A DNA stretch of 7,995 nt from a bacterium (GCA_021806125.1 JAJZYC010000065.1:1-7995); one strand, 5' to 3'. Shown: positions 1 through 6,552, counted from the stretch's first letter. Notes: generated from the sequence alone by a model not told the origin. A program made the numbers and translations.

Positions 1-438
1 AACGTAAGGTTCGGTGACCCTGAAACGCAGGCTATACTTATAAGGCTCGAATCCGACATAATAGAACTGTTTTTAAGCGTAATAAACGAAAATTTAAAAG
101 ACCATGAATTAATTTTCGACGATAATAAATCGATATGCCTCGTCCTCGCTTCGGGCGGATATCCTAAAGATTATAAAACAGGATACGAAATTTTTTTCGA
201 TAAAGAACTCCATAGCTCCGGCCTGATTAGCGAAACCGGCGCCGAATACTATATTTTTCATGCCGGAACAAAAAAAATAGACGGAAAATATTTCACGGAC
301 GGAGGCAGGGTTCTGAATATATGCGCAAAAGGAGAAGGCGCGGAAACAGCCGATATAGCATATGTTATCGCAGATAAAATTAATTTTGAAAATAAATACT
401 ACAGAAAAGATATAGGAAAAATTTATGTCCGCCCATAA
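1..438 (+). CDS. purD: Phosphoribosylamine-glycine ligase, C-terminal part (partial, 5' end outside window)
   Basis: PurD (GAR synthetase) joins phosphoribosylamine and glycine using ATP in step two of de novo purine synthesis, in the cytosol. The reading frame is open from base 1 and ends at TAA 436-438, giving 145 residues. It begins inside the ATP-grasp core with the family motif NVRFGDPETQ, where the Asn and Glu region belongs to the metal/ATP site, followed by RLESDI. The C-terminal GARS domain follows, with the conserved GGRVLN segment at about residues 101-106 and the typical ending YYRKDIG. The N-terminal and most of the ATP-grasp domains lie upstream of the window. The next gene starts 14 nt before this stop, so the two are probably co-transcribed and translationally coupled. 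purE lies three genes downstream, which fits a purine operon. Family assignment is secure from the motifs. Confidence 0.95.
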   Translation, partial: NVRFGDPETQAILIRLESDIIELFLSVINENLKDHELIFDDNKSICLVLASGGYPKDYKTGYEIFFDKELHSSGLISETGAEYYIFHAGTKKIDGKYFTDGGRVLNICAKGEGAETADIAYVIADKINFENKYYRKDIGKIYVRP

Positions 439-907
439 ATTAAAACCGCAGGTATTAATAAATCTCTCGGCTAGTATTTTTATGGGCGTTTTTGCCCAGC
501 TGCTGATGAAATACGGCATGCTCGAATTAAAAAGAACCGCTGTTCGGAACCTGAGCCTGCATCCTTCGCCGCAGTCCGCGATATCCTATAAATATATCGC
601 TTTCGTTAAAATTATAAAATTTTTATTTATTATTTTTACTGATAAATTCGTTGCTGCCGGAATAATTCTATATTTAATATCGATGTTTTTCTGGATAAAA
701 GTGTTATCTAAAATAGACCTGTCGGTCGCTTATCCGTTTGTGAGCATCGGCATAATTATAACCGTGATACTTGCCGCTTTAACGCTCGGAGAGCCGGTCC
801 CCCTTATGAGGTGGCTCGGAATATTTATAACGCTTTGCGGAGTTTACGTTATAGTTTCTTCACACGAGGAAACGCCGGAAAATAAAAAAATAGATAAGAA
901 AAAATGA
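425..907 (+). CDS. Small DMT-superfamily membrane protein, ArnE/EmrE-like
   Basis: A 160-residue integral membrane protein with four predicted helices, at about residues 9-29, 73-95, 100-122 and 127-146, and a Lys-rich cytosolic-looking tail (KKIDKKK). The pattern AQLLMKYGM in helix 1, VAYPFVS at the start of helix 3 and LGEPV before helix 4 resembles the ArnE/ArnF undecaprenyl-phosphate-aminoarabinose flippase subunits and EamA half-proteins. Helix 1 has no acidic residue equivalent to EmrE Glu14, so a proton-coupled drug antiporter is unlikely. A polyprenyl-lipid or small-molecule flippase role is inferred, and the substrate is unknown. The loop between helices 1 and 2 (residues 31-72) is unusually long for a roughly 110-residue SMR protein. 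Proteins of this size normally work as dimers. The start ATG overlaps the end of purD and has AGGAAAA (414-420) a few bases upstream. Confidence 0.8.
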   Translation: MSAHKLKPQVLINLSASIFMGVFAQLLMKYGMLELKRTAVRNLSLHPSPQSAISYKYIAFVKIIKFLFIIFTDKFVAAGIILYLISMFFWIKVLSKIDLSVAYPFVSIGIIITVILAALTLGEPVPLMRWLGIFITLCGVYVIVSSHEETPENKKIDKKK

Positions 908-910
908 AAT

Positions 911-1564
911 ATGGTTAAGATTTACGGCGAAGCCGAGCTTGACGAAAAAGATTACCGCGATATAGGTAAACATTTAAAATCATCCGGCATAATAATATAC
1001 CCTACCGAAACTTCTTATGCTATAGGAGCGAATGCTTTAGATAATTCAGCGGTCCGGCAAATTTATGAATTAAAAGTAAGAGGCGCCGGCAAACCTCTTC
1101 CTGTTTTGGTTAGGGATTTGAATATGCTGGTAAATATCGCCGAGCTGAATAGGAGGGAAGAAAACGTAATATCTAAATTTTGGCCGGGGCCGCTTACGAT
1201 TATTTTTGATTTAAAATCTAAAAAGCCTGCCAAAAATTATTTATTTACGGCTGGTTCTAATTCCGTCGGAGCCAGGATTTCACCCTATCCTTTTGCCGCT
1301 AATCTGTTTAAAGAAATAGATTTTCCTTTAGTATCGACGAGCGCAAATGTCTCAGGTAAAGAAAATTTTTCCGATTTCAACGAATTAAACGAAAAATTTT
1401 TAAGCCGCCTGCCGGACTTAAAAATTTTAGCCGTAAACGGAGGCTTACTTTCCGGAGGCTCATCCACTATAATAAAGTTTAAGAAAAAAAATATAGAAAT
1501 AATACGCGAAGGAGATAACAATATCAAAAAAAAACTTATATGTTCGATAAAAAATAAAGAATAA
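911..1564 (+). CDS. tsaC: Threonylcarbamoyl-AMP synthase (TsaC/Sua5/YrdC family)
   Basis: Makes threonylcarbamoyl-AMP from threonine, bicarbonate and ATP, the first step of the t6A modification at position 37 of ANN-decoding tRNAs. Seen in the 217 residues: YPTETSYAIG at 30-39, KVR at 55-57 and KPLPVLV at 61-67 (the family's K-x-R and phosphate/ATP-site segment), WPGPLT at 91-96, GARIS at 120-124, STSANVSG at 142-149 and the late STIIKF strand at 185-190. The length fits the single-domain TsaC/YrdC type and leaves no room for the roughly 140-residue Sua5 C-terminal domain. The start ATG is 3 nt after the preceding stop, with only an A-rich stretch and no clear Shine-Dalgarno site, so translation probably depends on coupling to the membrane-protein gene. 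Its partners (tsaB, tsaD, tsaE) are not in the window. The related YciO subfamily is the alternative and is less likely. Confidence 0.9.
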   Translation: MVKIYGEAELDEKDYRDIGKHLKSSGIIIYPTETSYAIGANALDNSAVRQIYELKVRGAGKPLPVLVRDLNMLVNIAELNRREENVISKFWPGPLTIIFDLKSKKPAKNYLFTAGSNSVGARISPYPFAANLFKEIDFPLVSTSANVSGKENFSDFNELNEKFLSRLPDLKILAVNGGLLSGGSSTIIKFKKKNIEIIREGDNNIKKKLICSIKNKE

Positions 1565-1567
1565 ACT

Positions 1568-1596
1568 AAATCCTTAATTTTCTGTATTACGGATTT
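1568..1596 (+). other. Imperfect intergenic hairpin between tsaC and mtnP
   Basis: Arms 1568-1578 (AAATCCTTAAT) and 1586-1596 (ATTACGGATTT) pair over 11 positions with one T/C mismatch, around a 7-nt loop. The stem is AT-rich with only two G-C pairs and no T-run follows it, so it is a poor intrinsic terminator. It could be a weak attenuator or RNA-processing structure separating tsaC from mtnP, or a chance fold in AT-rich DNA. It lies 14 nt before the strong mtnP Shine-Dalgarno site. Confidence 0.3.
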
Positions 1597-1610
1597 TACA
1601 TAAAATTTAG

Positions 1611-1620
1611 AAAGAGGAGG
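1611..1620 (+). promoter_or_regulatory. Strong ribosome binding site for mtnP
   Basis: AAAGAGGAGG ends 4 nt before ATG 1625. It is the strongest Shine-Dalgarno match in the rightward gene run and fixes the mtnP start. It suggests that mtnP is translated independently of tsaC, which has no clear site of its own. Confidence 0.7.
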
Positions 1621-1624
1621 ATAT

Positions 1625-2521
1625 ATGAAAAAAAACGCGGATATTCTGGGCATAATAGGGGGCAGCGGATTATACCGGATGGACGGACTGAAAAACGTCA
1701 GGGAGGAATCGGTAAACACCCCTTTTGGAGACCCGTCTGATAAACTCGTATTCGGGGAAATAGACGGAAAAAACTTAGCGTTTCTGCCGAGGCACGGCAA
1801 AGGGCACAAAATACTGCCATCCGAAATAAATTATGCCGCTAATATTTATGCGCTGAAAGTTTCCGGCGTAAAAAAGGTAATCTCGGTAAGCGCGGTAGGT
1901 AGCCTTAAAAAAGAGATTAAACCCGGGGATATGGTCATAGTTGACCAGTTTTTTGATTTTACGAAAAACAGAAAAAGTACTTTTTTTGGAGACGGCATTG
2001 TAGCGCATGTTTCTATGGCAGAGCCGGTCTGTCCTTATCTGCGCGGAATCGTCACGGACTCGTGCAAATCCCTCGATATTCCGCACCATAACGGCGGTTC
2101 TTACTTATGTATAGAAGGCCCTCAGTTTTCTACAAAATCGGAGTCTCTTTTTTATAAAAATAACGGCTTCGACGTAATCGGCATGACTAACGCCACCGAA
2201 GCCAAACTCGCGAGGGAAGCGGAGCTGTGCTATACCACGATAGCTATGGCAACGGATTACGACTGCTGGCACGAGGAAGAAGACAACGTTAACGCTGATA
2301 TGATTATTAAGATACTTCTGGAAAATGCAGAAAAAGCAAAAAATATCATTAAAGAGTCTATAGGCAAAATCGATTTCGCGCATAACGAATGCGGCGTGGA
2401 CGGAGGCGGCAAAAACATATGCGGATGCGGTTTGTCTCTGCAAAAATCCGTAGTTACGGCAAAAAAAGACGTTCCTGAGGAAACGCTGAAAAAATTGTCT
2501 ATATTCAATTTATACGATTAA
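1625..2521 (+). CDS. mtnP: S-methyl-5'-thioadenosine phosphorylase
   Basis: Phosphorolyses methylthioadenosine, a by-product of polyamine synthesis and other SAM-using reactions, to adenine and 5-methylthioribose-1-phosphate, feeding purine and methionine salvage. The 298-residue length is normal for the MTAP branch of the PNP/UDP phosphorylase family 2. Seen: GGSGLY at 12-17 (phosphate site), LPRHGKGH at 54-61, SVSAVGSL at 87-94, the signature CIEGPQFST at 162-170, GMTN at 186-189 and TDYD at 210-213. The two Asp residues (211, 213) are the pair that selects 6-amino purines in MTAP; purine nucleoside phosphorylases carry Asn there, so adenine-type specificity is inferred. Methylthioinosine phosphorylase is a close relative that sequence motifs alone do not fully exclude. 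The C-terminal tail carries a Cys-Gly-Cys motif (266-268), like the CXC motif described in some archaeal MTAPs. It sits between tsaC and purE, so recovered adenine and new purines would be made together. Confidence 0.93.
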   Translation: MKKNADILGIIGGSGLYRMDGLKNVREESVNTPFGDPSDKLVFGEIDGKNLAFLPRHGKGHKILPSEINYAANIYALKVSGVKKVISVSAVGSLKKEIKPGDMVIVDQFFDFTKNRKSTFFGDGIVAHVSMAEPVCPYLRGIVTDSCKSLDIPHHNGGSYLCIEGPQFSTKSESLFYKNNGFDVIGMTNATEAKLAREAELCYTTIAMATDYDCWHEEEDNVNADMIIKILLENAEKAKNIIKESIGKIDFAHNECGVDGGGKNICGCGLSLQKSVVTAKKDVPEETLKKLSIFNLYD

Positions 2522-2548
2522 ATAATTAACGACAAGAGGATTAATTTT

Positions 2549-3040
2549 ATGGATGTTTTAATCTTAACCGGTTCTAAAAACGATTTGGGCGATATAGACG
2601 GTGCTGTTCAAATGCTTAAAAAATTCGAAGTTTCTTGTGAACTGCATATTTCATCGGCGCACAGAACTTTAAAAAGAACCGTAGAACTCGTAGAATCCGC
2701 AGAAAAAAAAGGTGCAAAAGTCATAATCGCCGCCGCAGGTATGAGCGCCCATCTTCCGGGCGTCGTTGCGGCTATGACTATTCTTCCCGTAATAGGCGTT
2801 CCGCTTAACGCCTCCGCCCTCAACGGATTAGACAGCCTTATGTCTATAGTCCAAATGCCGGGCGGAATACCGGTCGCTACGACGGCAATAGGCAAAAGCG
2901 GATGCGTTAACGCCGCCCTTTTAGCCGTATCTATTCTCGCCTTATCGGATAAGACTCTGGCCGAGAAATTAAAACAATACAGAAAGGATATGGCGGACTC
3001 GGTAATTAAAGCCGATGAAGAAATCAATAAAGAAATTTGA
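2549..3040 (+). CDS. purE: N5-carboxyaminoimidazole ribonucleotide mutase, class I PurE
   Basis: Converts N5-CAIR to CAIR in de novo purine synthesis, working after PurK. The 163 residues give a complete class I PurE: GSKND at 8-12 (Ser9 and Asp12 bind the substrate phosphate/ribose), SAHRT at 36-40 with the catalytic His38, AAGMSAHLPG at 62-71, the loop SIVQMPGGIPV at 99-109, and NAALLA at 121-126. The intact AHLPG and QMPGGIPV segments match the class I (N5-CAIR mutase) type. The class II AIR carboxylases of Treponema and animals differ at these sites. A PurK partner is therefore expected elsewhere in the genome. The start ATG follows AAGAGGA (2534-2540) with an 8-nt spacer. The stop TGA at 3038-3040 runs straight into the Shine-Dalgarno site of gmhA, so the two genes are almost certainly in one transcript. 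Confidence 0.96.
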   Translation: MDVLILTGSKNDLGDIDGAVQMLKKFEVSCELHISSAHRTLKRTVELVESAEKKGAKVIIAAAGMSAHLPGVVAAMTILPVIGVPLNASALNGLDSLMSIVQMPGGIPVATTAIGKSGCVNAALLAVSILALSDKTLAEKLKQYRKDMADSVIKADEEINKEI

Positions 3041-3057
3041 AGGAGAACTCCGAAAAA

Positions 3058-3639
3058 ATGAAAAATACAATTGAAAAAAGATTTGCGGAAGCAAGAGCCC
3101 TCTTGGAACTTACTTCAAATAACGATGATATTTTAAATACGGTGGAAGACATATCCAAAAACATTATTTACGCGTATGATAACGGCGGTAAAGTTTTTAT
3201 AGCGGGAAACGGCGGGTCTGCGGCCGACGCTCAGCATATCGCGGCAGAGCTTGTTTCGAGGTTTTACAAAGAAAGAAAAGCTCTCGCGGCGGAAAGCCTT
3301 ACGGTTAATACGTCAAATCTCACGGCGATAGCAAACGATTACGATTTTTCGGTTGTTTTTTCGCGCCAGCTCGAAGCAAATGCATGCAAAAACGACGTTT
3401 TCTGGGGAATATCAACTTCGGGCAACTCCAAAAATATTCTATCGGCAATTAATACGGCAAAAAATATCGGCATGAAAATAATAGGTTTTACCGGCGGGGA
3501 CGGCGGGAAAATGGCCGAACCCGGAATATGCGACCTGCTTATTAAAATTCCGTCTAAAGACACCCCTAGAATACAGGAAAATCATATTCTAATAGCTCAT
3601 ATAATATGCGAGATAGTCGAAAACAGCCTGTTTATGTAA
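3058..3639 (+). CDS. gmhA: Sedoheptulose-7-phosphate isomerase
   Basis: GmhA isomerises D-sedoheptulose 7-phosphate to D-glycero-D-manno-heptose 7-phosphate, the first step towards ADP-heptose for the lipopolysaccharide inner core. It is a cytosolic SIS-domain protein that forms tetramers. From ATG 3058 there are 193 residues, against 192 in E. coli. Seen: GNGGSAADAQHIAAEL at 51-65 and following, with the catalytic Glu64; ISTSGNS at 118-124, the second SIS phosphate loop; and RIQENHILIAH ending in the catalytic His181, equivalent to E. coli His180. The frame also allows TTG at 3037, overlapping the purE stop and adding seven residues. ATG was preferred because of length and because AAGGAG (3040-3045) lies upstream, although its 12-nt spacing is long. 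The DiaA/SIS paralogue family is the alternative, but the Glu/His pair favours GmhA. It closes the rightward run. Confidence 0.92.
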   Translation: MKNTIEKRFAEARALLELTSNNDDILNTVEDISKNIIYAYDNGGKVFIAGNGGSAADAQHIAAELVSRFYKERKALAAESLTVNTSNLTAIANDYDFSVVFSRQLEANACKNDVFWGISTSGNSKNILSAINTAKNIGMKIIGFTGGDGGKMAEPGICDLLIKIPSKDTPRIQENHILIAHIICEIVENSLFM

Positions 3640-3640
3640 T

Positions 3641-5104
3641 TTAAGCATGCGGGGTATCCGAAAAACTCCTTGCGTCGAACAGCGACGAATAGAGCTTCAT
3701 TGCATACATATCCGTCATTCCGCTGATGTAATCGGCACACATAACTTTAAAACCTGCGTTTTCGCTTTGAGCTTTTCCGAAACCGCCGTAAAATCCGAAC
3801 TCGTAGAGTTCCTGAAAGTCGTCGGGATAAAGTTTGATATTCTTAATGTCGGAAAAAACGGAAAAAAGCTTTCTTACGATATTTTCGGCTTTATACCTGT
3901 TTAGAAGTATTTCCCTGTTTTCCATTACTAGCCTGTAGGAAATCTCCTTGAGGGCGCTGATTTCTAAATTGACTCCGTTTTTCCATATCAGGGCGTATTT
4001 ATATGAATCCTCTTCTAAGTCTATCGGAACATCGAAAATAAAACTGTTTTCCTTTTTATTTAATCCCGGTTTTGATTTCATTTTTGCAATGCCGCCTTGT
4101 CTTTCTTCCAAGTCTATATTTAAAATAAATTTTGAAATATAATTGGAAAAAAACTCTTTCAGGTCGGTCTTGACTTTTATGTGATGCATGGGTTCTTTTT
4201 CTTTGCCTTCCGTAATCTTAAAAATATTCATGAGATTAAGAAAGAAATTATCAACCTGCTCCGCTATCTTATCAATGGAATCTTTCCTTACTCGGCCGCT
4301 TTCTTTGAGATATTTGTTTACTTTGAAATGACCGCCTATGTCTATCAGCTTAGACTCTACCCCGTCTTCTATGTCGTGTGTGGCGTACGCTATGTCGTCG
4401 GCGGCGTTTAATATCTGGCATTCTATACATCTTGAAAATTCGAAAAATTGAACTTTAGCGGCTTTATTTTTTTTATCGTTTAGAAATCCCGAATATTTCT
4501 TCAAGTAATTTACAAAATCTTTTCCGTGAAGTTTTTCAAGAATAAATATATCGTTATCGTAAATGAAATGTTTGTTTTTATCGGATAATGAATAAGGCAG
4601 TTTATATTTTAAAATTCCGTCGATAGTCTTAAGCGATGGATTAATTCCGTATATTTTATTGTTTTTTGAATCGTAAAACTTTTTTTCGAGAAAATTAAGT
4701 ATCCTGATATTTTGGGCGTTGGCCTCGAATCCAAATTTTCCGACCGTAGCTTTCTTTAATTCCCCGTTTATAATATATTCGCCAAGATGCCCGAAAGGCG
4801 GATGGCCTATATCGTGCGCGAGCGAAACGGCTTCCACGAGATCTGCGTCTATACTTAAACCGTATTTTTTGTTTAGAATGGATGTTATAGCCCTTGCTAT
4901 CTGCGATACTTCAAGAGAATGGGTAAGCCTTGTCCTGTAATAATCAAGCGTAAAAACGCCGAAAACCTGAGTTTTATTTCTCATTCTCCTAAAAGCGCTG
5001 GAATGTATTATTCTGTCCCTGTCGATTTGAAAAAGCGTCCTTACGCCCTTCTCCTTTTTTTCCTTTCCGGCGTATCCGTAATCGAAAACTCTATCGTTAT
5101 TCAT
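3641..5104 (-). CDS. dgt: dGTPase-like HD-domain deoxynucleotide triphosphohydrolase
   Basis: Predicted to cleave dGTP or other dNTPs to the deoxynucleoside and triphosphate, trimming nucleotide pools. The 487 residues start with the family N-terminus (DRDRIIHSSAFRRM, 28-41) and TQVF. The HD metal site follows: His62 in RLTHS, His97-Asp98 in AHDIGHPPFGH (96-106) and Asp236 in AADDIAY. These residues and the order of motifs match the dGTPase/SAMHD1-like family. The length is close to E. coli dGTPase (505) and longer than many bacterial dGTPase-like proteins of 330-450 residues; the extra sequence is mainly the Lys/Asn-rich middle at about 140-220 and the region around 290-370. True substrate preference cannot be read from the sequence. 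The start ATG (5104) follows a good GAGGAGGC site (5111-5118). Its stop is one base from the gmhA stop, so the genes converge without room for a terminator. Confidence 0.92.
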   Translation of the reverse strand: MNNDRVFDYGYAGKEKKEKGVRTLFQIDRDRIIHSSAFRRMRNKTQVFGVFTLDYYRTRLTHSLEVSQIARAITSILNKKYGLSIDADLVEAVSLAHDIGHPPFGHLGEYIINGELKKATVGKFGFEANAQNIRILNFLEKKFYDSKNNKIYGINPSLKTIDGILKYKLPYSLSDKNKHFIYDNDIFILEKLHGKDFVNYLKKYSGFLNDKKNKAAKVQFFEFSRCIECQILNAADDIAYATHDIEDGVESKLIDIGGHFKVNKYLKESGRVRKDSIDKIAEQVDNFFLNLMNIFKITEGKEKEPMHHIKVKTDLKEFFSNYISKFILNIDLEERQGGIAKMKSKPGLNKKENSFIFDVPIDLEEDSYKYALIWKNGVNLEISALKEISYRLVMENREILLNRYKAENIVRKLFSVFSDIKNIKLYPDDFQELYEFGFYGGFGKAQSENAGFKVMCADYISGMTDMYAMKLYSSLFDARSFSDTPHA

Positions 5105-5161
5105 TAATATGCCTCCTCTATCAACTAACTTTTAATCTTGCTTTTAAATCTAATTAAATAT

Positions 5162-5190
5162 ATACTATTCAAAATTTTTTAAAAAAACAA
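5162..5190 (-). promoter_or_regulatory. Candidate promoter for dgt
   Basis: On the minus strand TTGTTT (5190-5185) and TAGTAT (5167-5162) are separated by 17 nt. The matches to sigma-70 consensus are only partial (3/6 and 4/6) in very AT-rich sequence, so this is a weak call. It would give a leader of about 50 nt before the GAGGAGGC ribosome site of dgt. Confidence 0.35.
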
Positions 5191-5194
5191 GTTC

Positions 5195-5200
5195 TATAAT
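5195..5200 (+). promoter_or_regulatory. Candidate -10 box for the dksA/traR gene
   Basis: A perfect TATAAT lies 56 nt before the dksA/traR start codon. No convincing -35 hexamer is found 15-19 nt upstream; instead there is an A/T-tract (5171-5187), which could act as an UP-like element or reflect dependence on an activator. The predicted transcription start is around 5204-5208, immediately before the palindrome at 5210-5230. Confidence 0.5.
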
Positions 5201-5209
5201 ATCACGCTG

Positions 5210-5230
5210 TTGCAGATTTTAAATCTGCAA
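5210..5230. promoter_or_regulatory. 21-bp perfect palindrome at the dksA/traR transcription start
   Basis: TTGCAGATTT and AAATCTGCAA form perfect 10-base arms around a single central T at 5220. It starts about 10 nt after the TATAAT box, hence near +3 to +24 of the predicted transcript. As DNA it looks like a dimeric repressor operator; as RNA it would fold into a 9-bp hairpin at the extreme 5' end, which could protect the message. No T-run follows, so it is not a typical intrinsic terminator. It ends 12 nt before the GGAGG ribosome site. Confidence 0.6.
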
Positions 5231-5256
5231 TCATTACGAAATGGAGGCTTTTATAT

Positions 5257-5736
5257 ATGAAAAACAAAAATAAGGAAAATAGCGACGAACAGACTTTTTC
5301 GCCGGAGGAAATAGAATCGGCAAAAAAAACATTGGTTAAAATGAAAAAGGACATTTTTAAAGAAATAGATGCCGGCATAAAGGAAGGCTCTTCAAAAGAC
5401 TCTACGGAATACCGCGGCGATAATTACGACATCGCTTCCAGCGAAAGAGACCGCGAACTTATGTATATGCTTGGAGACAGGGAGAGAAAAAAAGTAAGGG
5501 AAATAGACAACGCTCTTTTAAAAATAAAAGAAGGGACATACGGGGTCTGCGACGAATGCGGCGAACCTATCTCAAAAAAAAGGCTTAAAATAATTCCTTA
5601 TTCCAACTTATGCATAAACTGCCAGTCTAGAGCGGAAGAAGAAGAGAAGAAAAGGATGAGCGAAGATTATATCGACCACTTAAGCACTCTTTCTTTAATC
5701 AGTGACGACGAAACGTTCAAAGATTCGGACGAGTAA
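5257..5736 (+). CDS. dksA: DksA/TraR-family zinc-finger transcription regulator
   Basis: Likely binds in the RNA polymerase secondary channel and, with ppGpp, tunes transcription of rRNA and amino-acid genes. Seen in the 159 residues: an N-terminal helix rich in Lys/Glu, a predicted coiled coil whose tip carries D55-x2-D58-x-A60, the DxxDxA motif essential in E. coli DksA, then RDRE and the second helix. A C4 zinc finger follows, with Cys98, Cys101, Cys119 and Cys122 (C-x2-C-x17-C-x2-C). All four zinc cysteines are intact. A C-terminal tail from about residue 124, highly charged and ending in an acidic stretch (143-159), extends beyond the finger. The start ATG follows GGAGG (5243-5247) with a 9-nt spacer. 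It has its own promoter region shared divergently with dgt, and its last 20 bases overlap the end of oppF on the other strand. DksA versus another DksA/TraR paralogue is not settled by sequence. Confidence 0.88.
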   Translation: MKNKNKENSDEQTFSPEEIESAKKTLVKMKKDIFKEIDAGIKEGSSKDSTEYRGDNYDIASSERDRELMYMLGDRERKKVREIDNALLKIKEGTYGVCDECGEPISKKRLKIIPYSNLCINCQSRAEEEEKKRMSEDYIDHLSTLSLISDDETFKDSDE

Positions 5737-6529
5737 AAGATATAGACTCCATGGATTCCATAAGAGTTTTAGAGTAAGGATGCGCCGGAGCGTTAAAAAA
5801 ATCGTCCGTTTCGGCAATCTCCATTATTTTTCCGCCATACATCACGCATACCCTGTCGGCAAGATGCCTTACTAATTTTAAATCGTGAGTGATAAATATA
5901 TAGCTCATTCCGTTTTTCTTGCGCAAATCGGTCAACAGATTTAAAATTTGGGCGGATATCGAAACGTCTAAAGCCGAAACCGGTTCATCGAGAATGAGAA
6001 GTTCCGGCCTGACGGACAGGCATCTCGCTATTCCGACCCTCTGCCTCTGTCCGCCCGAAAGCATATGAGGATAACTGAAGGCCGTACTTTCGGGCAGCCC
6101 TACGTTTTCAAGCTGTTCGGCCGCAAAGTCTATTCTGTCTTTTTTTTTGTTTTTTATAATGCCGTTCTTAACGGCGGGATAAGATATTATTTTATAAATC
6201 TTTTTTTTGGGATTAAGGGAAGAATAAGGGTCCTGAAAAAGTATCTGGATTTTTTTTCTGAAATCCTTCTTTTTATTGCCGTAATCAAGCGGCTCGCCTT
6301 TAAAATATATTTCGCCCGAAGTTTTTTCCGTAAGCCCTAAAATAAGCTTTGAAAGCGTGGATTTGCCGCATCCGGTTTCCCCGACTACGGCAAATATTTC
6401 ATTTTTAAATACTTCGAAAGACACGCCGTCAAGGGCTTTAATAACGTTTTTTTTAATATCGAATAAAGTTTTATAGTATTTATAATGTTTAGAGAGTCCG
6501 GAAACCGATAAAATTACATTTTCATCCAT
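5717..6529 (-). CDS. oppF: Oligopeptide/dipeptide ABC importer ATP-binding protein, OppF/DppF type
   Basis: One of the two ATPases that drive peptide (or, in some relatives, nickel) uptake through OppBC/DppBC-type permeases at the inner membrane. In 270 residues: Walker A GETGCGKS at 50-57, Q-loop FQDPYSSLNP with Gln99, signature LSGGQRQR at 157-164, Walker B LLILDEP at 177-183 with Glu182, D-loop SALD, and H-loop His215 in ITHD. All catalytic elements are intact. The SLNP segment after the Q-loop and AHPYSKTL near the end are typical of the Opp/Dpp subfamily. It stops soon after that segment and lacks the extra C-terminal oligopeptide domain of about 50 residues found in many OppF proteins of 310-330 residues. 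The start ATG has only a weak GGGTA upstream. It lies 23 nt after oppD in the same operon. Substrate is not predictable because no permease or binding protein is visible. Confidence 0.92.
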   Translation of the reverse strand: MDENVILSVSGLSKHYKYYKTLFDIKKNVIKALDGVSFEVFKNEIFAVVGETGCGKSTLSKLILGLTEKTSGEIYFKGEPLDYGNKKKDFRKKIQILFQDPYSSLNPKKKIYKIISYPAVKNGIIKNKKKDRIDFAAEQLENVGLPESTAFSYPHMLSGGQRQRVGIARCLSVRPELLILDEPVSALDVSISAQILNLLTDLRKKNGMSYIFITHDLKLVRHLADRVCVMYGGKIMEIAETDDFFNAPAHPYSKTLMESMESISFTRPNL

Positions 6530-6552
6530 ATTTTTACCCGATTATTTATTTA

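Noticed and set aside
1568..1606. Promoter before mtnP using TAAAAT at 1601-1606
   Set aside because: No -35-like hexamer lies at 16-19 nt upstream, and such AT-rich hexamers are expected by chance here.
1285..2508. Leftward open frames opposite tsaC and mtnP
   Set aside because: The opposite strand carries complete, motif-verified enzymes, and the leftward translations show no recognisable domain.
3037..3057. TTG at 3037 as the start of gmhA
   Set aside because: It would overlap the purE stop and has no Shine-Dalgarno sequence upstream. AAGGAG lies inside these codons and serves ATG 3058 better, which also gives the family length (193 against 192 residues). It remains possible.
3647..5107. 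Several rightward open frames inside dgt
   Set aside because: They are antisense to a gene with clear HD-domain motifs, match no recognised family and have no convincing ribosome sites. They are shadows of the coding strand.
5210..5230. Palindrome as a Rho-independent terminator for a leftward or rightward transcript
   Set aside because: No T-run follows on either strand, the stem has few G-C pairs, and the element lies between two divergent genes where no transcript should end.
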